From assembly GCA_022385805.1 (NCBI GenBank), contig MU277691.1:297538-361537 (forward strand): a stretch of DNA of 64,000 nt, read 5' to 3'. Both the position numbers and the translations under genes were made by a program. Origin of the DNA: Pilatotrama ljubarskyi. Taxonomy: Eukaryota; Basidiomycota; Agaricomycetes; Polyporales; Polyporaceae. The notes beneath the pieces are model-generated. The model worked only from the letters and a program-made list of their open reading frames with translations. It searched no databases and was not told where the DNA came from. This document shows positions 54,045 through 64,000 of the stretch, in pieces (the first letter of the stretch is position 1; each line of letters begins with the position of its first letter).

Positions 54045-57000
54045 GATGGTCTGCGGTGATGCGTCGTATCAAGGATACTGTCGCGTGTGAGAGCACATCG
54101 ACGTACGATGAGACGCTCCTCAGGGCGCGAACGAGCTGTCCTGGGGTACGGGTGGAAGCGTATGACATGGAAGGAGCGGTAGGATGGAAGGCGGGACGAC
54201 TCCAGCGAGGTCATGACGAGCGTGAAGGACGGATAGGGAGGGTCAAGGCGGGGCATGAATTATATTGATCTGGAACGACACGACAGCCAAGCTAGAGAAA
54301 GCAGCACGATGAGGGAAAGAGGGCGAAGGGAGGAGGAAAGCTGAGACTGGAAAGCAGCGGTAGATAAGGACGAGGGGAGTGGAGAAAGCAGGAGGAAAAT
54401 TTAGAGGATGGGTGCGCACGGCCCACCCTCAAGAAGGCTCGGGCGACGGCGAGCAATGCGAGAGCGGACGCGACCCTGCAAATGCACATCTCTGTTTGGC
54501 CCGATTGATACCACTTGTGTAAACGTCCTTTGACCGACCCGGCGCGCTGGGTCGCACTCGCCATGCTAGTGCTTGCCCGTGCCCCGCCACCACTAAATGC
54601 CTCCACGATCGTTGCTAGCTGTGCTCTCCACCGATCACCCCACACGACGCGTGCTGGGCACGTCCCCCAGCGATGGAACACAACGACGTCGGCCTCGAGA
54701 ATTGCGAGGGTATAGCCGCAGGCAAGAGGGGTGGAAGGGAAGCACAAAGTCGAGGTGCGCCGCCCGCTCGGTGATGCAGCAAGCTGTGTAGCGTTACTCG
54801 ACGTTCTGAATGAGTACTGCCCCGAGCGCACAGAGAATGTGCGTCACAAACTCCTAGGCAGTGATGTTAGCGATCTCTATACGATGTTGAGGCCCTGTTC
54901 GCCGACTGAACGGGCTCTCGCAACTCTCATAGTCCCAGGCCTGCGAGACCATTTCGGCCATGATACTGCCTAGCGAACACGGTGAGTGCGCTCAACAATT
55001 CCCCTATCCAGAACCTCTCCACACTGTCTGTGTGTCCCCGTACACAGCGTCCAGCCCCTTCGCACTTCACCGTTCAGACCACCATTGAGCAGGACATGTG
55101 ATCCGACCAATCCTAGGACAGGGAGAATGTCACAGTCGCGTGACGGGAGTCACGGGCGTCTTTTGAACAAAGGATGGACACGATAGCAATGGTGCACCTT
55201 AACCACCAACGTCCTCCAAAAGACAACGTCTGAATTCTGACACGCATTGCTACACGTCCGACTATCAGGTCTGCCTCAAAGCCACAGTGTGAACGAAGAC
55301 GACTGCAAGACCAACACCAGCTCGGGAAGCGAGTGCCTCAAGAGCGAGCACTGAACGCAGTAGCCTGAGCCCGGTCGCCTAAAACATTCAACTAATGTCC
55401 GACGGGCATTCAGGAGCCAAGCATACAAGAGGCAACATGCTAATGCAAAGAACAACAGAACAGGCATGAAAGTAGGGGGACTCACCATGAAAAGATCACC
55501 CAAGTGTTAAGACTGTTCACGCCGCCGCCGCCGTTGTCGAGGACATCAACCGAACCGGGTTGCCTGCCGACAGCTAAGTTGTGGACATGCGCAAGAACCT
55601 AATCGCTTGTTTGAATCTGAAGGAGAGCCAAAAGGGGCAGCACAGCGGGCTAGTCGCATCCGGCCGGCCAGTGGTGCTGGTCTTGACAACGGCACCGACC
55701 TGGACGTCGCAGGCAGTTCATCTCGATGTCGTCGTCGCCATCCATGCCGGCGGGCAACAGAGGTGGTGAACATGAAGTACAATGGCCGTGGCTGGTTTTA
55801 TGGCGACGCCATTATTGCCGTCCAAGTCAAGCGCCCTAGCCTCAAACCCAGCATGCGTTGAGAGCAGCAGTCGAACGGTCAAGCAAACCGACATATCCTG
55901 AGCTCGAAGTGTTCTGAAAGCCAGCATTCAGAAGGACAAGACGGACAAGAGCTGCCAGACGAAGGGGAACGGTGCTGGCTGCAAGGCCCGTCGGGTCAGT
56001 TGCCGTAGCCCCAGGCTTGTGCCCCAACTCCGTGATCATGCCAGCCGCACGATCGATTCGCTGCGCGGTCCTCAGCCACACTCAGCCGCCGTGCAACTTG
56101 CTCTTCCCTTCGCCATCCCTCAACCACAAACTCCTTGCTCCCCGAACCGACCAAATCGCCTAGGCTATGCATAGCACCCTATCCTCGCGCTGCTCAGACG
56201 ACCCCTATCCGATGAGCCTGAGCTTCCCGCTTTTATAACCGCGCCTGTCCATGCCCTTGCCGCCGCCCACAGGCCGCGCTCAACCACCTCTAGTCTGCTC
56301 TACTCTGGATGCCTCCCACAGCTGCTCGGTACTCCCGTCCCGTCTTCCGTTGATGATCGAACGATGTCTCGTCCCCAGACTACCATACTCGCTTCCGTGG
56401 ACCCCGCAGGTTACTCTACATGCCATCAACAGTCGGACCTCGTGCATGTATGTGTACGGCCGGCCACCGCCAGAATTGGCAAGGTTATGAAGGCACAGCG
56501 CGGCTCTGCAGTTGACGGGCCAATGGTTCCTCAGTGAGACAGATTGATTCGAGTGCACCTTGTACGCTCGTCCCTTTCAGCATGCTGGAGGTGCTTCGAG
56601 GATGAGCGATAGCTTGAGGTCGCTATATCCATGTCCCGCTCATACAGATCAACAGTACGTGGCCATACCTTCCGCTCAGCGATACTCTTTGCATTCACCA
56701 TGAGTGACGGCTTTAGCCTGACCGCCTTTTAGCCACAGCGGCGTGAAGCGCGAACGGCTAGACTCCTCCCTACCTTCAACCGGTTGTACAGTGCTCTCCG
56801 GGAGAAGATCACCCTTCGAACGCAAGCATCCTCCACACCGCGGACATCTCGAGAATGTCTTCGCTTGAACTCAGGCGGCGGCACTGTCTCAAGAATTAGT
56901 AACATTGTCTCGTAGATCTGTCTAGCGAGACTGCAACCACACCACGACCAAGACTCATTAACAAGCGACCGTATTAGCGTCCTTTGTTTACCATAATATC

Positions 57001-57783
57001 CATCCTCCGCCTCCTCCGCCGATTCGATCGACTCCCCGAAACTGTGTCATGCATATCACGCTTGTGGGTCCGAATGTATCCCCTGGCATCGGACGCCCTT
57101 GTGGCGTCATTGCACCCTGATATACTGTTCGGGTGCGTCTGGATGCCATCTATGCTACAAATGACTCTGCGCTGCTGCAGCTCAGGTCGGCCGCGTGGAC
57201 GTGACGTCCGGCTGCGTCGGTCTGACTCATGATATGTGTGGATGTATCGCAAAACTTGTACATACAGCGCAGCGGTTCTTCCCGCGGTTCCTCCGATTTG
57301 ACGACATTTCAAACTGCAACAGGACAGCGTAGTCGCCTGACTGGCATGTTGTCGCGAAGTTCGAGGAGTTATCAATCGCTGCTGCGATAGAGATTAGCAT
57401 ACCGATAGTTCGTTGCCGAACGATACATTCTCTTCAATCAGGCAGACCGAAGAAGAGTGTACCATGCAGCGTCACCGTCAGGCTAATGCAGTTGTCAGAA
57501 AACCCATACTTGCTGTCAGAGTCCAGCGATCGCGGAGGGTTGTTTGGCAAGAGCCTTAGGATCAAACAAAGCCACGTGGGCTCGGGCCGCTGCCGCTGCC
57601 TTACGTTGGCTGCCTCACTTGGTGGCAACAGCCCTTGCTCCTCTGCCTACAGTGCATACAGTCTATCAGGGGAACGCCTTCCTCGTCCTCTGTAGCGATC
57701 TTCTACACCCCTACACCCCTTATCTCCCCGAGCTTTTTTCCTTCAGTCCCACTTCTCAACTGAGGATCGCCCAGTTTGCAAGT
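54045..57783. other. Large gene-poor interval
   Basis: 3.7 kb with no supported gene. One plus-strand ORF at 54731-54973 (CVALLDVLNEYCPERTENVR...PTERALATLIVPGLRDHFGH) reads like protein but lacks a family or partner exons. The rest shows only short frames. It may contain old transposon remains; no terminal repeats were found. Confidence 0.4.
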
Positions 57784-58233
57784 ATGCTGGGAACGCTGAT
57801 CCACTGGGGCATCGACGCGGTGCTGCTGAGTGCCTTCCTTGCGGGGATCAGGAGGACAACTGGTCTAACGTGAGTTGCTGCAATCCTTACTCCAGCTCGC
57901 AACAAGCTCAACCTTGACGATGCTTCGTGACTCTCAGTCCCAAGCTATCCGATGTACCAAACAAAGATATCCGGCGTGAGTGGACTCAGCACGCCACTGT
58001 CACTGTATGCGCTCGGACTGACGATGGCATTCAGAGCTTCTCCGGTCTTACCTTGAATTTGGTATGTGTTAACGACCAGTCATGCCTGGCTTCCTCTAAG
58101 CTCGCGCGAATTAGGGGAGTATATCTTCGACTTCGCGGTGGTGATCTTCGGGGTGCGTCCTTTACATACATGAATCTCACGGCTGGCTGACCTCTCAGCT
58201 CAGCGGTCCTCTTCGTTTGAGCGAAGGTCCTGA
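57784..58233 (+). CDS. ATG44: Mitofissin Atg44 (DUF1748), mitochondrial fission factor for mitophagy
   Basis: Five tiny exons (57784-57869, 57938-57975, 58035-58061, 58115-58152, 58204-58233) close in frame to 72 aa, against 73 aa in budding yeast. The spliced product has the DUF1748 signature: LIHWGIDAVLLSAFLAGIRR, TGLTPKLSDVPNKDIRQLLR, SYLEFGEYIFDFAVVIFG. Atg44/Mco8 sits in the intermembrane space and binds lipid to drive division of mitochondria so that fragments can be engulfed during mitophagy. The family match rests on the whole protein. The last exon (RSSSFERRS) is the least certain, since an alternative acceptor six bases earlier changes the tail. Too short and too fragmented to be seen by ORF-based searches. 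Confidence 0.88.
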
Positions 58234-58478
58234 GCCGCCAGCATGTGCAATCTCAACCCCTGATGATGTGAGTTCCATCACCATCCTGTGCCCTCACCCT
58301 CTCACTGAGCCGTCCTCCCTTCCCCAGAGACGCCTACCCAGCGCCATACCACATTCGTCTCTCGCATTTCCAGCTCTCGATGGATATTTATATCGAAAGG
58401 GTATAAGCGACCCGTGTACACGTACGTCCGAACAAGTCCATAGTATATCATGCAGAGTCTCCGCCGTCCCCGTCTCCA

Positions 58479-58967
58479 TCATCCAAGGAAGTTATACACA
58501 AAGAAGTGTAGTACAAGGGAACCGAGAGCGAAGTCTGCAAACGCTCTGCACGCCGCGGCGTTGAGATCTTGCGCACCGGGTATGCGTGAACATGCAACGC
58601 ACCTCTCTGGTGACACCTCCTTGAACTCTGACCTGTTCGCCGGGTTCACCTGCGAGCGAAGAGATGCGGTAAGGACGAATTGTCCTACACAGCTTGCGAA
58701 ACTGCCACGCTCTCATAAGTGCCGGTGGACATAGAGCAATCAATGAGCATACCCCGCCAGGAACGCGTTGAAGGGGAAGTTGGAGACGAGAATGCAGTAG
58801 AGGAATTGTATGATGCCCGAGAGCATGAGGAAGACCAGGAACGCGTCGATCGTCTTGAGCCGCGTCGAGGTCGTTTCGTTGTAGGCTTTCCAGAGCGACA
58901 AGAGCGGGCTCGACTGTGTGTGCGGCGCGGTGGCCTTCATGGGCGGTGTCGCCTTAGCGGGAGCCAT
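58479..58967 (-). CDS. OST2: Ost2/DAD1 subunit of oligosaccharyltransferase
   Basis: Exons 58753-58967, 58603-58701 and 58479-58545 close in frame to 126 aa (yeast Ost2 is 130). An N-terminal cytosolic segment (MAPAKATPPMKATAPHTQSS) is followed by LKTIDAFLVFLMLSGIIQFL, YCILVSNFPFNAFLAG, CVGQFVLTASLRSQVNPANR, EFKEVSPERAFADFALGS and LVLHFFVYNFLG. The LK-x-x-D-x-F/Y-L, FPFN and VNP...S/KPERAFADF motifs are diagnostic for DAD1/Ost2. It is a membrane subunit needed for stability of the ER N-glycosylation complex. Three membrane segments are visible. It shares a 218-base divergent promoter with the mitoribosomal gene at 59186, and its stop is 245 bases from convergent ATG44. Confidence 0.96.
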
Positions 58968-59185
58968 TTTGGAGGATGTGTGGGCAACGAGTGAGGATGA
59001 GTCTGTCGACGTGGAGCCTCGTGCCAGTGGCCCGGAGAGCGCACCGCAGCCGCCGTTCCCAATACTAGGCGCCCGTCGCCAGCCCGGAAAAGTTTCGTGA
59101 AGCGCCCACAGCGACGCACTCCGCATCTTGAGCTGCGTCCGACTCCCGCGTGCCCGTCTCGACGTTTGCCCTCATCCTCCTCACC
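58968..59185. promoter_or_regulatory. Divergent promoter between OST2 and the mitoribosomal SOD-like gene
   Basis: Only 218 bases separate the two start codons, so core promoters overlap or abut. No TATA box is evident. Confidence 0.55.
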
Positions 59186-60327
59186 ATGTCTGGCCTTGGT
59201 TTCCGACTGGCGTCGAGCACGTCACGCGCAACGCGGCTTGCCTCTGTGCGCACGCAGGCGTGTCGGGTTCAATCGAGAGCGTTGCACCGGCGGAGACAGC
59301 TCTCGTACCCCATCGAGGAGGGTCTCGGGACGTTCCTACCCCCGCACACACTCAAGATGATTGCGGAGGACTATCAGCAGGGACTTCTGGATAGACTGAA
59401 CGACCAGGTTCGGGGTGCGTCTGCCGTAGCATCGACTTTTTTACGAGGACCAGTCATGCTGAAGTACCAGCTGGCACACCTTAGGAACTTCCCTGGAGAA
59501 CAAGAGCATAGTCCAGACTGTCGTCGAGGGCGCGCGCGATCCCAACAAGGTGCTCGAGTTCAACTATGCATCTGAGGCGTTGAACAACTCGTTCTTCCTC
59601 GAGTGTGTCGTGAGTACGCCTTGCATGACCGTCCCATGCACTGTGACTGAGTATCATCCAGAAACCCCCACCAGCCAACGCGACATCGCACGAGGGCGCT
59701 CTCGTGGGCCCGCTGGAGCGCCGTATTCGCTATCACTGGGGATCCCTTGCGCACTTCCAGTCAAGCTTTAGTGCGGCCGTCCTCGGCATGTTCTCCTCCG
59801 GCTGGGTCTGGCTCGTCACCGACAAAGAGGCGCGGCTCGGTATCATGCCTACATTCGGCACGGGGACCCTACTTGTGCGCTCCAGCAAGCCGTCGGAGGC
59901 GCTTTTGGAGTGGCAACGCATCGTGGGTGAGGCCGTAATTCCCATGAGGGAAGACGAGGTTCCTCCGTCCGTTTCGCATCCACCGTCCGGCTCTCCCCCG
60001 CCTCCTACGTCTCCAGCCTCCGGTCTCTCGCACAGCGCACCCCCACTCAACCCACACACGCCCGCGAGGAGCATGTCCTCCGCACTTCCCCGCCCCTCTC
60101 GCTTGTACGAAATCGACGAGAACATGGACCAGTTGCCTAACCTCAAGAACCTCGGTGACGTGCTGTTCCCTCTGCTCTGCGTATCTGTGCACGAGCATGC
60201 GTGGGTCAGCGCCGGATACGGCGTGTGGGGCAAAGAGGAGTACATGAAGCGCTTCTGGACGGTCGTCGACTGGGCGAAGGTCTCCCAGATTTACGCGAAA
60301 CTCGTTCCCGACGTGAGGAGGTCATGA
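59186..60327 (+). CDS. Fe/Mn-SOD-like mitochondrial small-subunit ribosomal protein (Rsm26/mS42-mS43 type)
   Basis: Exons 59186-59414, 59485-59609 and 59662-60327 give 339 aa. Residues 1-40 are an Arg/Ser/Ala presequence (RLASSTSRATRLAS). Then come the N-terminal SOD helices (YPIEEGLGTFLPPHTLKMIA; FNYASEALNNSFFLECVKPP) and the alpha/beta domain: RRIRYHWGSLAHFQSSFSAA, GMFSSGWVWLVTDKEARLGI, FPLLCVSVHEHAWVSAGYGV and EYMKRFWTVVDWAKVSQIY. The SOD metal ligands are not conserved (for example DVWEHAY is replaced by SVHEHAW), as expected for the ribosomal paralogs rather than an enzyme. A Pro/Ser insert (about residues 225-275) splits the second domain. It is a structural part of the mitochondrial 37S subunit head. 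The family call is firm; mS42 versus mS43 is not resolved. Confidence 0.9.
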
Positions 60328-60612
60328 GCGGCCGGCCACTTCATCCTGTTTGGGGAGCATGTTTTTGGTCGGATGAGGCGCATATTATCTCCACTCATAG
60401 TCACACCTGCTGCACTCTACCGTGCAAACCCTCTTACCTCCGTATAGTTTATAGAGCTCAAGAAAGTATGCATTAATACCGTCCCAGATCTCGAACGCGT
60501 CGAGTGGGCTTGCCGGTCGGATCGTGCAAAGACGGGGTACCGGTATTGACATAGAGCATAATGGCGCTCAGTGTTGTACATGTCCAAAGTAATCGCGAGC
60601 ATGTCACTGTGG

Positions 60613-62428
60613 TCACCATCGCCACTCGATATTGCCCAAGGAGTTACCACGCATGCCTTTGTATGGCTTGTAGTTCTCGCCCGTCAGCTTCAACTGCTCG
60701 ATCTTGAGCGCGGAGAAATTGTGCTGCGGAATGTCGAACCGTACACGGAATGCGCGAGCCGGTCGTGGCGTCGCCACACTTCCGGATGTCATCAGCACGA
60801 AGGCATGGAAAATGGGGCCAACCGCACTCACGATGAGGTGAATGAGCCGCGTAGACTATAGTTCGTAGAAGGCATGACGGCCTTCAGTTCCCAGACCAGT
60901 GTCTATGGAGCAACATGTAAGGTCGGAATCATCGGTGCTATACACCTGGGCACTGACCGCAGTCCTCGGGTTGAAGCTCCACGACGCGTTGTGCGATACG
61001 ATGCAGCTGGCCCCTGTCGCACCTTCCCCGAGGTATAGCTCTACAAACACACTCTCCATGGTGCGGGTTGTTAGGCGAGAACTTAATGTTACATCTATGG
61101 AGCCTGTGCACGCACGAGATGCGGTCAATATAGGCACAAGCAAATACTTCATGGTAGGCCACACCTCCATGATCGTCGACTGTCACCGTAGGTCTCAGAA
61201 TGAACGGTACCGACACTTGGTTCAGAGAGCTTGCGGACACGGGGACGTATCGGTACTCCATCAACTTGAATTTCCCATCCGGCGGGACGAAGGAGAGCAC
61301 TTTGTCTCGAGACCATCGCTGCAGACTGCTCCCTGGTGAACGAACAAGCGACGGCGAGCATGCCGCGGGGGCTCTTACCGGACACATGGATGGAATGAAC
61401 AGTCCGTCAAAGTGGACGCATTCGTGAAGGTGAGGAGCAGATCGGGCGTGCCTAGGCTCGCAATAGTCAACCAAGGCAAATACGAACGATGTCATCCAAA
61501 CATACCAGATAGTTTACTGTTGGACTCTACTCTTCCCCAGACTGTACTCACGGCCGGGGTTCCGTTCCTGAAATTGCCGGTACATGAGTGAATGAACGAC
61601 GAGATCATCGGTGACCGGGGCGTACTTGTTCACGATGGCATCCAACCTCTCGATGACGTCAAATAGTATCTCGTTATTGTTATATCGTACGCCCGCTTTT
61701 CGCCATGGTATAGGTGACGCGAATGGATGGGAGTTGGCTGAGGATGTTGCCAACCCAGATACGCCAGCTACCGAGAGGACTTTGTGGAGGAGCGTAGGAG
61801 GTAGGACGATGTCTCGTAGCGCGTTCGATGAAGTCGTGAGTGGATGCCCGCCGGCATCCAATGTCTCCTCAAATAGCTGGATGGGAGGCAAAGGTGTCAA
61901 TATGACATCGAGCTGTGCGTAATTGTCCGTACGTACGTACGTACCTGATAAACCACATCGAAGTTCTCCCTCAAGGTTTCTGGCGAAACATGTCCGAAGT
62001 ATTCGTGCAGAATGTCGATGAAAGTTTGCATGAATGCAAAGGCATATAGCGGATCAACTAGGCGTCGCACCAACAGGTGATGAGTTCAGTGAACCACACA
62101 TACGGTCAACAAACGGACTGCACTTACCGTCGCCGCTCACAGGGCACAGGTATCGCAGGTCGCCGCGCCTGATATGGCAGCACGCGCTCGGTGTCTCTAA
62201 GCCAGGAACATACAGGACGGGATCAACATCTTCCGGACGCGACGAGCTCGCGAGTGCGTTGTTCAAGGCGTCGATGTGCAGCAGCGGATATGCCGGCGGG
62301 AAGGAGTGAAATCCGGACTGGGCGATAGCTCGCCTTGAGATCTGTTCAGTCAGGGCGTACTCGTTGAGCGCACCAACAAGCATGACATACCCTGTGTTGT
62401 CGAGGATAATGAGCCCGTCGATTGCCAT
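60613..62428 (-). CDS. APM3: AP-3 adaptor complex mu subunit
   Basis: ATG 62428 opens with the longin-type N-terminus MAIDGLIILDNTG. It is followed over several introns by PLYAFAFMQTFIDILHEYFG, LRENFDVVYQLLEETLDAGG, RDIVLPPTLLHKVLSVAGVS, and IPWRKAGVRYNNNEILFDVI. The mu homology domain then follows: HLSGTPDLLLTF, FVPPDGKFKLMEYRY, VSVPFILRPTV, VELYLGEGATGASCIVSHNA and FRVRFDIPQHNFSALKIEQL. It ends in LTGENYKPYKGMRG and NIEWRW-stop at 60613. The order and the KLTGE-x-YKPYKG ending are diagnostic of Apm3. The AP-3 complex sorts cargo such as alkaline phosphatase from Golgi/endosomes to the vacuole. About 10 exons; internal borders not all fixed. Confidence 0.93.
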
Positions 62429-63203
62429 GTTACGGCTGATGTTGGGCCAGAATGAGCGAGGTACTGCGTCGGAGTCAAAAGGTGGACGGGTCGCTCGCGG
62501 ACGCCACGCGCGATGCCAGGAGCGGTCAGCGCCACCGGCGCGTCTGGTAAGGGCCTGTCCAGCTGCACATCGATAAAGTATCGACGCCGATTAATGATCG
62601 TTCGGATTTTGCCTAGCAGCGCCGTTTCGTTTTCGACGGGCGCTTTTTTCGACTCGGACGTCGCCTTCGCCCTCTCTGCCTCTCATGCCTCCCAAGGCTC
62701 GTAAACACCGCGGGGCAGCTTGCCGGTGGCTCGATGACCATATTGATGCTCTGCTTGACAAACTTTTGAAACTCAAATCTGGCTTTGGGCAAGGAAGCAA
62801 TCCACAGAAGGCGGACTTCCAGTCTGCTTGCGACACCATCAACGAGATGTTTGACGGCAGGCAGAACATCCCGAAGACGAAGCGGTCAGTGCAGGACAAA
62901 TGGGCAGCAGTGAGTGACCATGCATCAGTCTCCAGTCATGCTCTCAATGGGCATAGCTCCGGGCAATCTACATTGGTCTGCTTGCTTGGGATACTCGGAG
63001 CGGCATGTCATATGATGACGACCAGTACGGGTGTGGGGTGGACGACTCGATGGAGACATTATGGCAGGCCCATCTCTCCGAGCACAAGGCCGTGTCGCCC
63101 TACCGCAACATGCCATGGAAATGGTTCAAGAAGATGGAGAGTATCTGCGGCCAAGCTGTCGCAGCAAAAGGGGGCCGTGTCTTCTCCACGAGTTTGCAGG
63201 TCC

Positions 63204-63913
63204 TGTTAGTGCCCGTGCAGACCCTTCCGGTCCGGCGCCTTTTGAAACCCAATCGGTCCGATCGGCCTCCGAGATACTCCGAGACTCACTCGTCATCATC
63301 GGCGATGAGACTAACCCGTGCCATACTCCACGCGATTCTGACCTCCGCTCCAACCGATCTCGCCCCGATCTCCCCTCCGCAGTTACTCCTTACAAACCCG
63401 AACCTTACTTACTTCTTACTATATAAGCTTCAGATTCTATAGGGTAGCTTCTTGAGTTCAGATATCTCGTTAACCACCTGATCTGCTGGTATACTCTTCG
63501 GTCCCCCATCCTTCACCCATTTGTTTACCCTCCGGAATAACATTCCGCACTCCGATATCTGATCTGATCTGATTCTGATTCCGGTCCGATTACGGTCCGA
63601 CCTCCGACACTGCTAAGACAAGTCCTTCGTGACTTGTCCTCTGGTAACCAGCACTTCGTCCCTTCGACTTCTACCGCCGGTCTCCGACCGGCCTCCGACA
63701 TCGGTCCGCTTTTGGTCCGATTACATAATCATATACTCCTCCGTAAATTAGAGGACTCCGTCGACTCTCAAAGCACGTTACTAATAGTTTCGCGAGTCCT
63801 CTCCCATACCGTGCGTACTCCGACCGGGTTCCGATCGGACCCTTCCGGTCCGATATTGGCCTTCCATCTTCCGGCCTCCAGGATCTGGTCTTACCCCTGC
63901 ACGGCTCCTAACA
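63204..63913 (+). mobile_element. Solo LTR, 710 bp, same family as 46884-47583
   Basis: Starts TGTTAGTGCCCGTGCAGACC and ends TGCACGGCTCCTAACA. It is flanked by GGTCC (63199-63203) and GGTCT (63914-63918), a target duplication with one substitution. It is colinear along its whole length with the reverse complement of 46884-47583 (for example ACTATATAAGCTTC promoter motif near 63418 and CTCTGGTAACCAGCACTTC). The two differ by scattered substitutions and small indels, so they are not a recent pair. Confidence 0.9.
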
Positions 63914-63971
63914 GGTCTCTTCCACGCAGCAGTCTCTGCTCGGTCAAGATGCCACAAATGAAGAGGCAACT

Positions 63972-64000
63972 GTTAGCGCCCGTGCGGACCCTTCCGGTCC
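63972..64000 (+). mobile_element. Start of a third LTR of the same family, cut by window end
   Basis: TGTTAGCGCCCGTGCGGACC and the following bases match the LTR start, and here agree with the 46884-47583 copy (TGTTAGCGCCC) better than with its immediate neighbour (TGTTAGTGCCC). Only 29 bases are in the window, so solo LTR versus complete element cannot be told. Confidence 0.85.

Larger units (their letters stand above)
62685..64000 (+). pseudogene. Myb/SANT-like domain gene split by two LTR insertions, runs off the window
   Basis: ATG 62685 (MPPKARKHRGAACRWLDDHI) begins a Myb/SANT-like DNA-binding domain of the type found in transposon-associated fungal and plant genes: DALLDKLLKLKSGFGQGSNP, TINEMFDGRQNIPKTKRSVQ and DKWAA. 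After an intron (62909 to about 62970) it continues IYIGLLAWDTRSGMSYDDD, LWQAHLSEHKAVSPYRNMPW and KWFKKMESICGQ, ending FSTSLQV at 63203. There an LTR interrupts it. The frame resumes at 63914 (SSTQQSLLGQDATNEEA) and is cut again at 63972 by another LTR. Removing the first insertion restores LQVSSTQQSL without a frame change, so this was a coding exon when the LTR landed. Its C-terminal part is outside the window. Confidence 0.75.

Noticed and set aside
54731..54973. 81-codon ORF ending PGLRDHFGHDTA
   Set aside because: It reads like protein but has no recognisable family, no supported splice partners and no promoter signal; not enough to call a gene.
1..64000. CRISPR arrays, bacterial operons, prophage
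   Set aside because: None present; spliceosomal introns and the gene families show a fungal nuclear genome.

Overview
The window is a gene-dense piece of a filamentous basidiomycete genome, most likely an Agaricomycete of the Polyporales type. Nearly every gene is split by many 45-70 base GT-AG introns, intergenic gaps are often 200-500 bases, and several products belong to families typical of that group. No rRNA, tRNA or CRISPR array was found. Gene models were built by hand-splicing. They are exact where frames close over all exons: aminopeptidase 399 aa, HIG1/Rcf2-like 149 aa, ZCCHC9-like 350 aa, CCDC90-like 350 aa, PYM 183 aa, Gpn3 290 aa, YVDWRG-type small protein 221 aa, mitofissin 72 aa, Ost2 126 aa, SOD-like mitoribosomal protein 339 aa. 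The others are spans.

Positions 1-30 kb hold ordinary host genes. In order they are: a secreted M28 aminopeptidase; two head-to-head paralogous WD40 genes sharing a 226-base promoter gap; a small mitochondrial-type membrane protein; a C2-domain protein with a long proline-rich tail (Inn1/Fic1 cytokinesis type); a secreted GH125 exo-mannosidase; a serine-rich disordered protein; a CCHC zinc-knuckle protein; a CCDC90/MCUR1-type mitochondrial coiled-coil protein; PYM (exon junction complex recycling); the Gpn3 GTPase; an unresolved minus-strand gene; and a His/Tyr/Ser-rich small protein behind a clear TATA box.

Positions 30-41 kb carry two tandem paralogous large GTPases of the dynamin-related, SLIP-GC-like type. 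An intron of the downstream copy contains an 875-base inverted-repeat DNA element inserted at TA.

Positions 41-54 kb are a transposon landing zone. It has a 440-base GC-rich hAT-like MITE with a perfect 8-base target duplication, a decayed LINE C-terminus, and a large decayed gene of a multi-copy Agaricomycete family that looks like a DDE/P-element-type transposase with zinc fingers at both ends. That gene is split by a 700-base solo LTR (perfect 5-base duplication) and by a second 890-base TG...CA insertion.

Positions 53.6-62.4 kb return to host genes: a 100-aa unknown, the mitophagy fission factor Atg44 (mitofissin), Ost2/DAD1, a mitoribosomal Fe/Mn-SOD-like protein and the AP-3 mu subunit. 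The window ends in a Myb/SANT-like transposon-associated gene hit twice, 58 bases apart, by LTRs of the same family seen at 46.9 kb.
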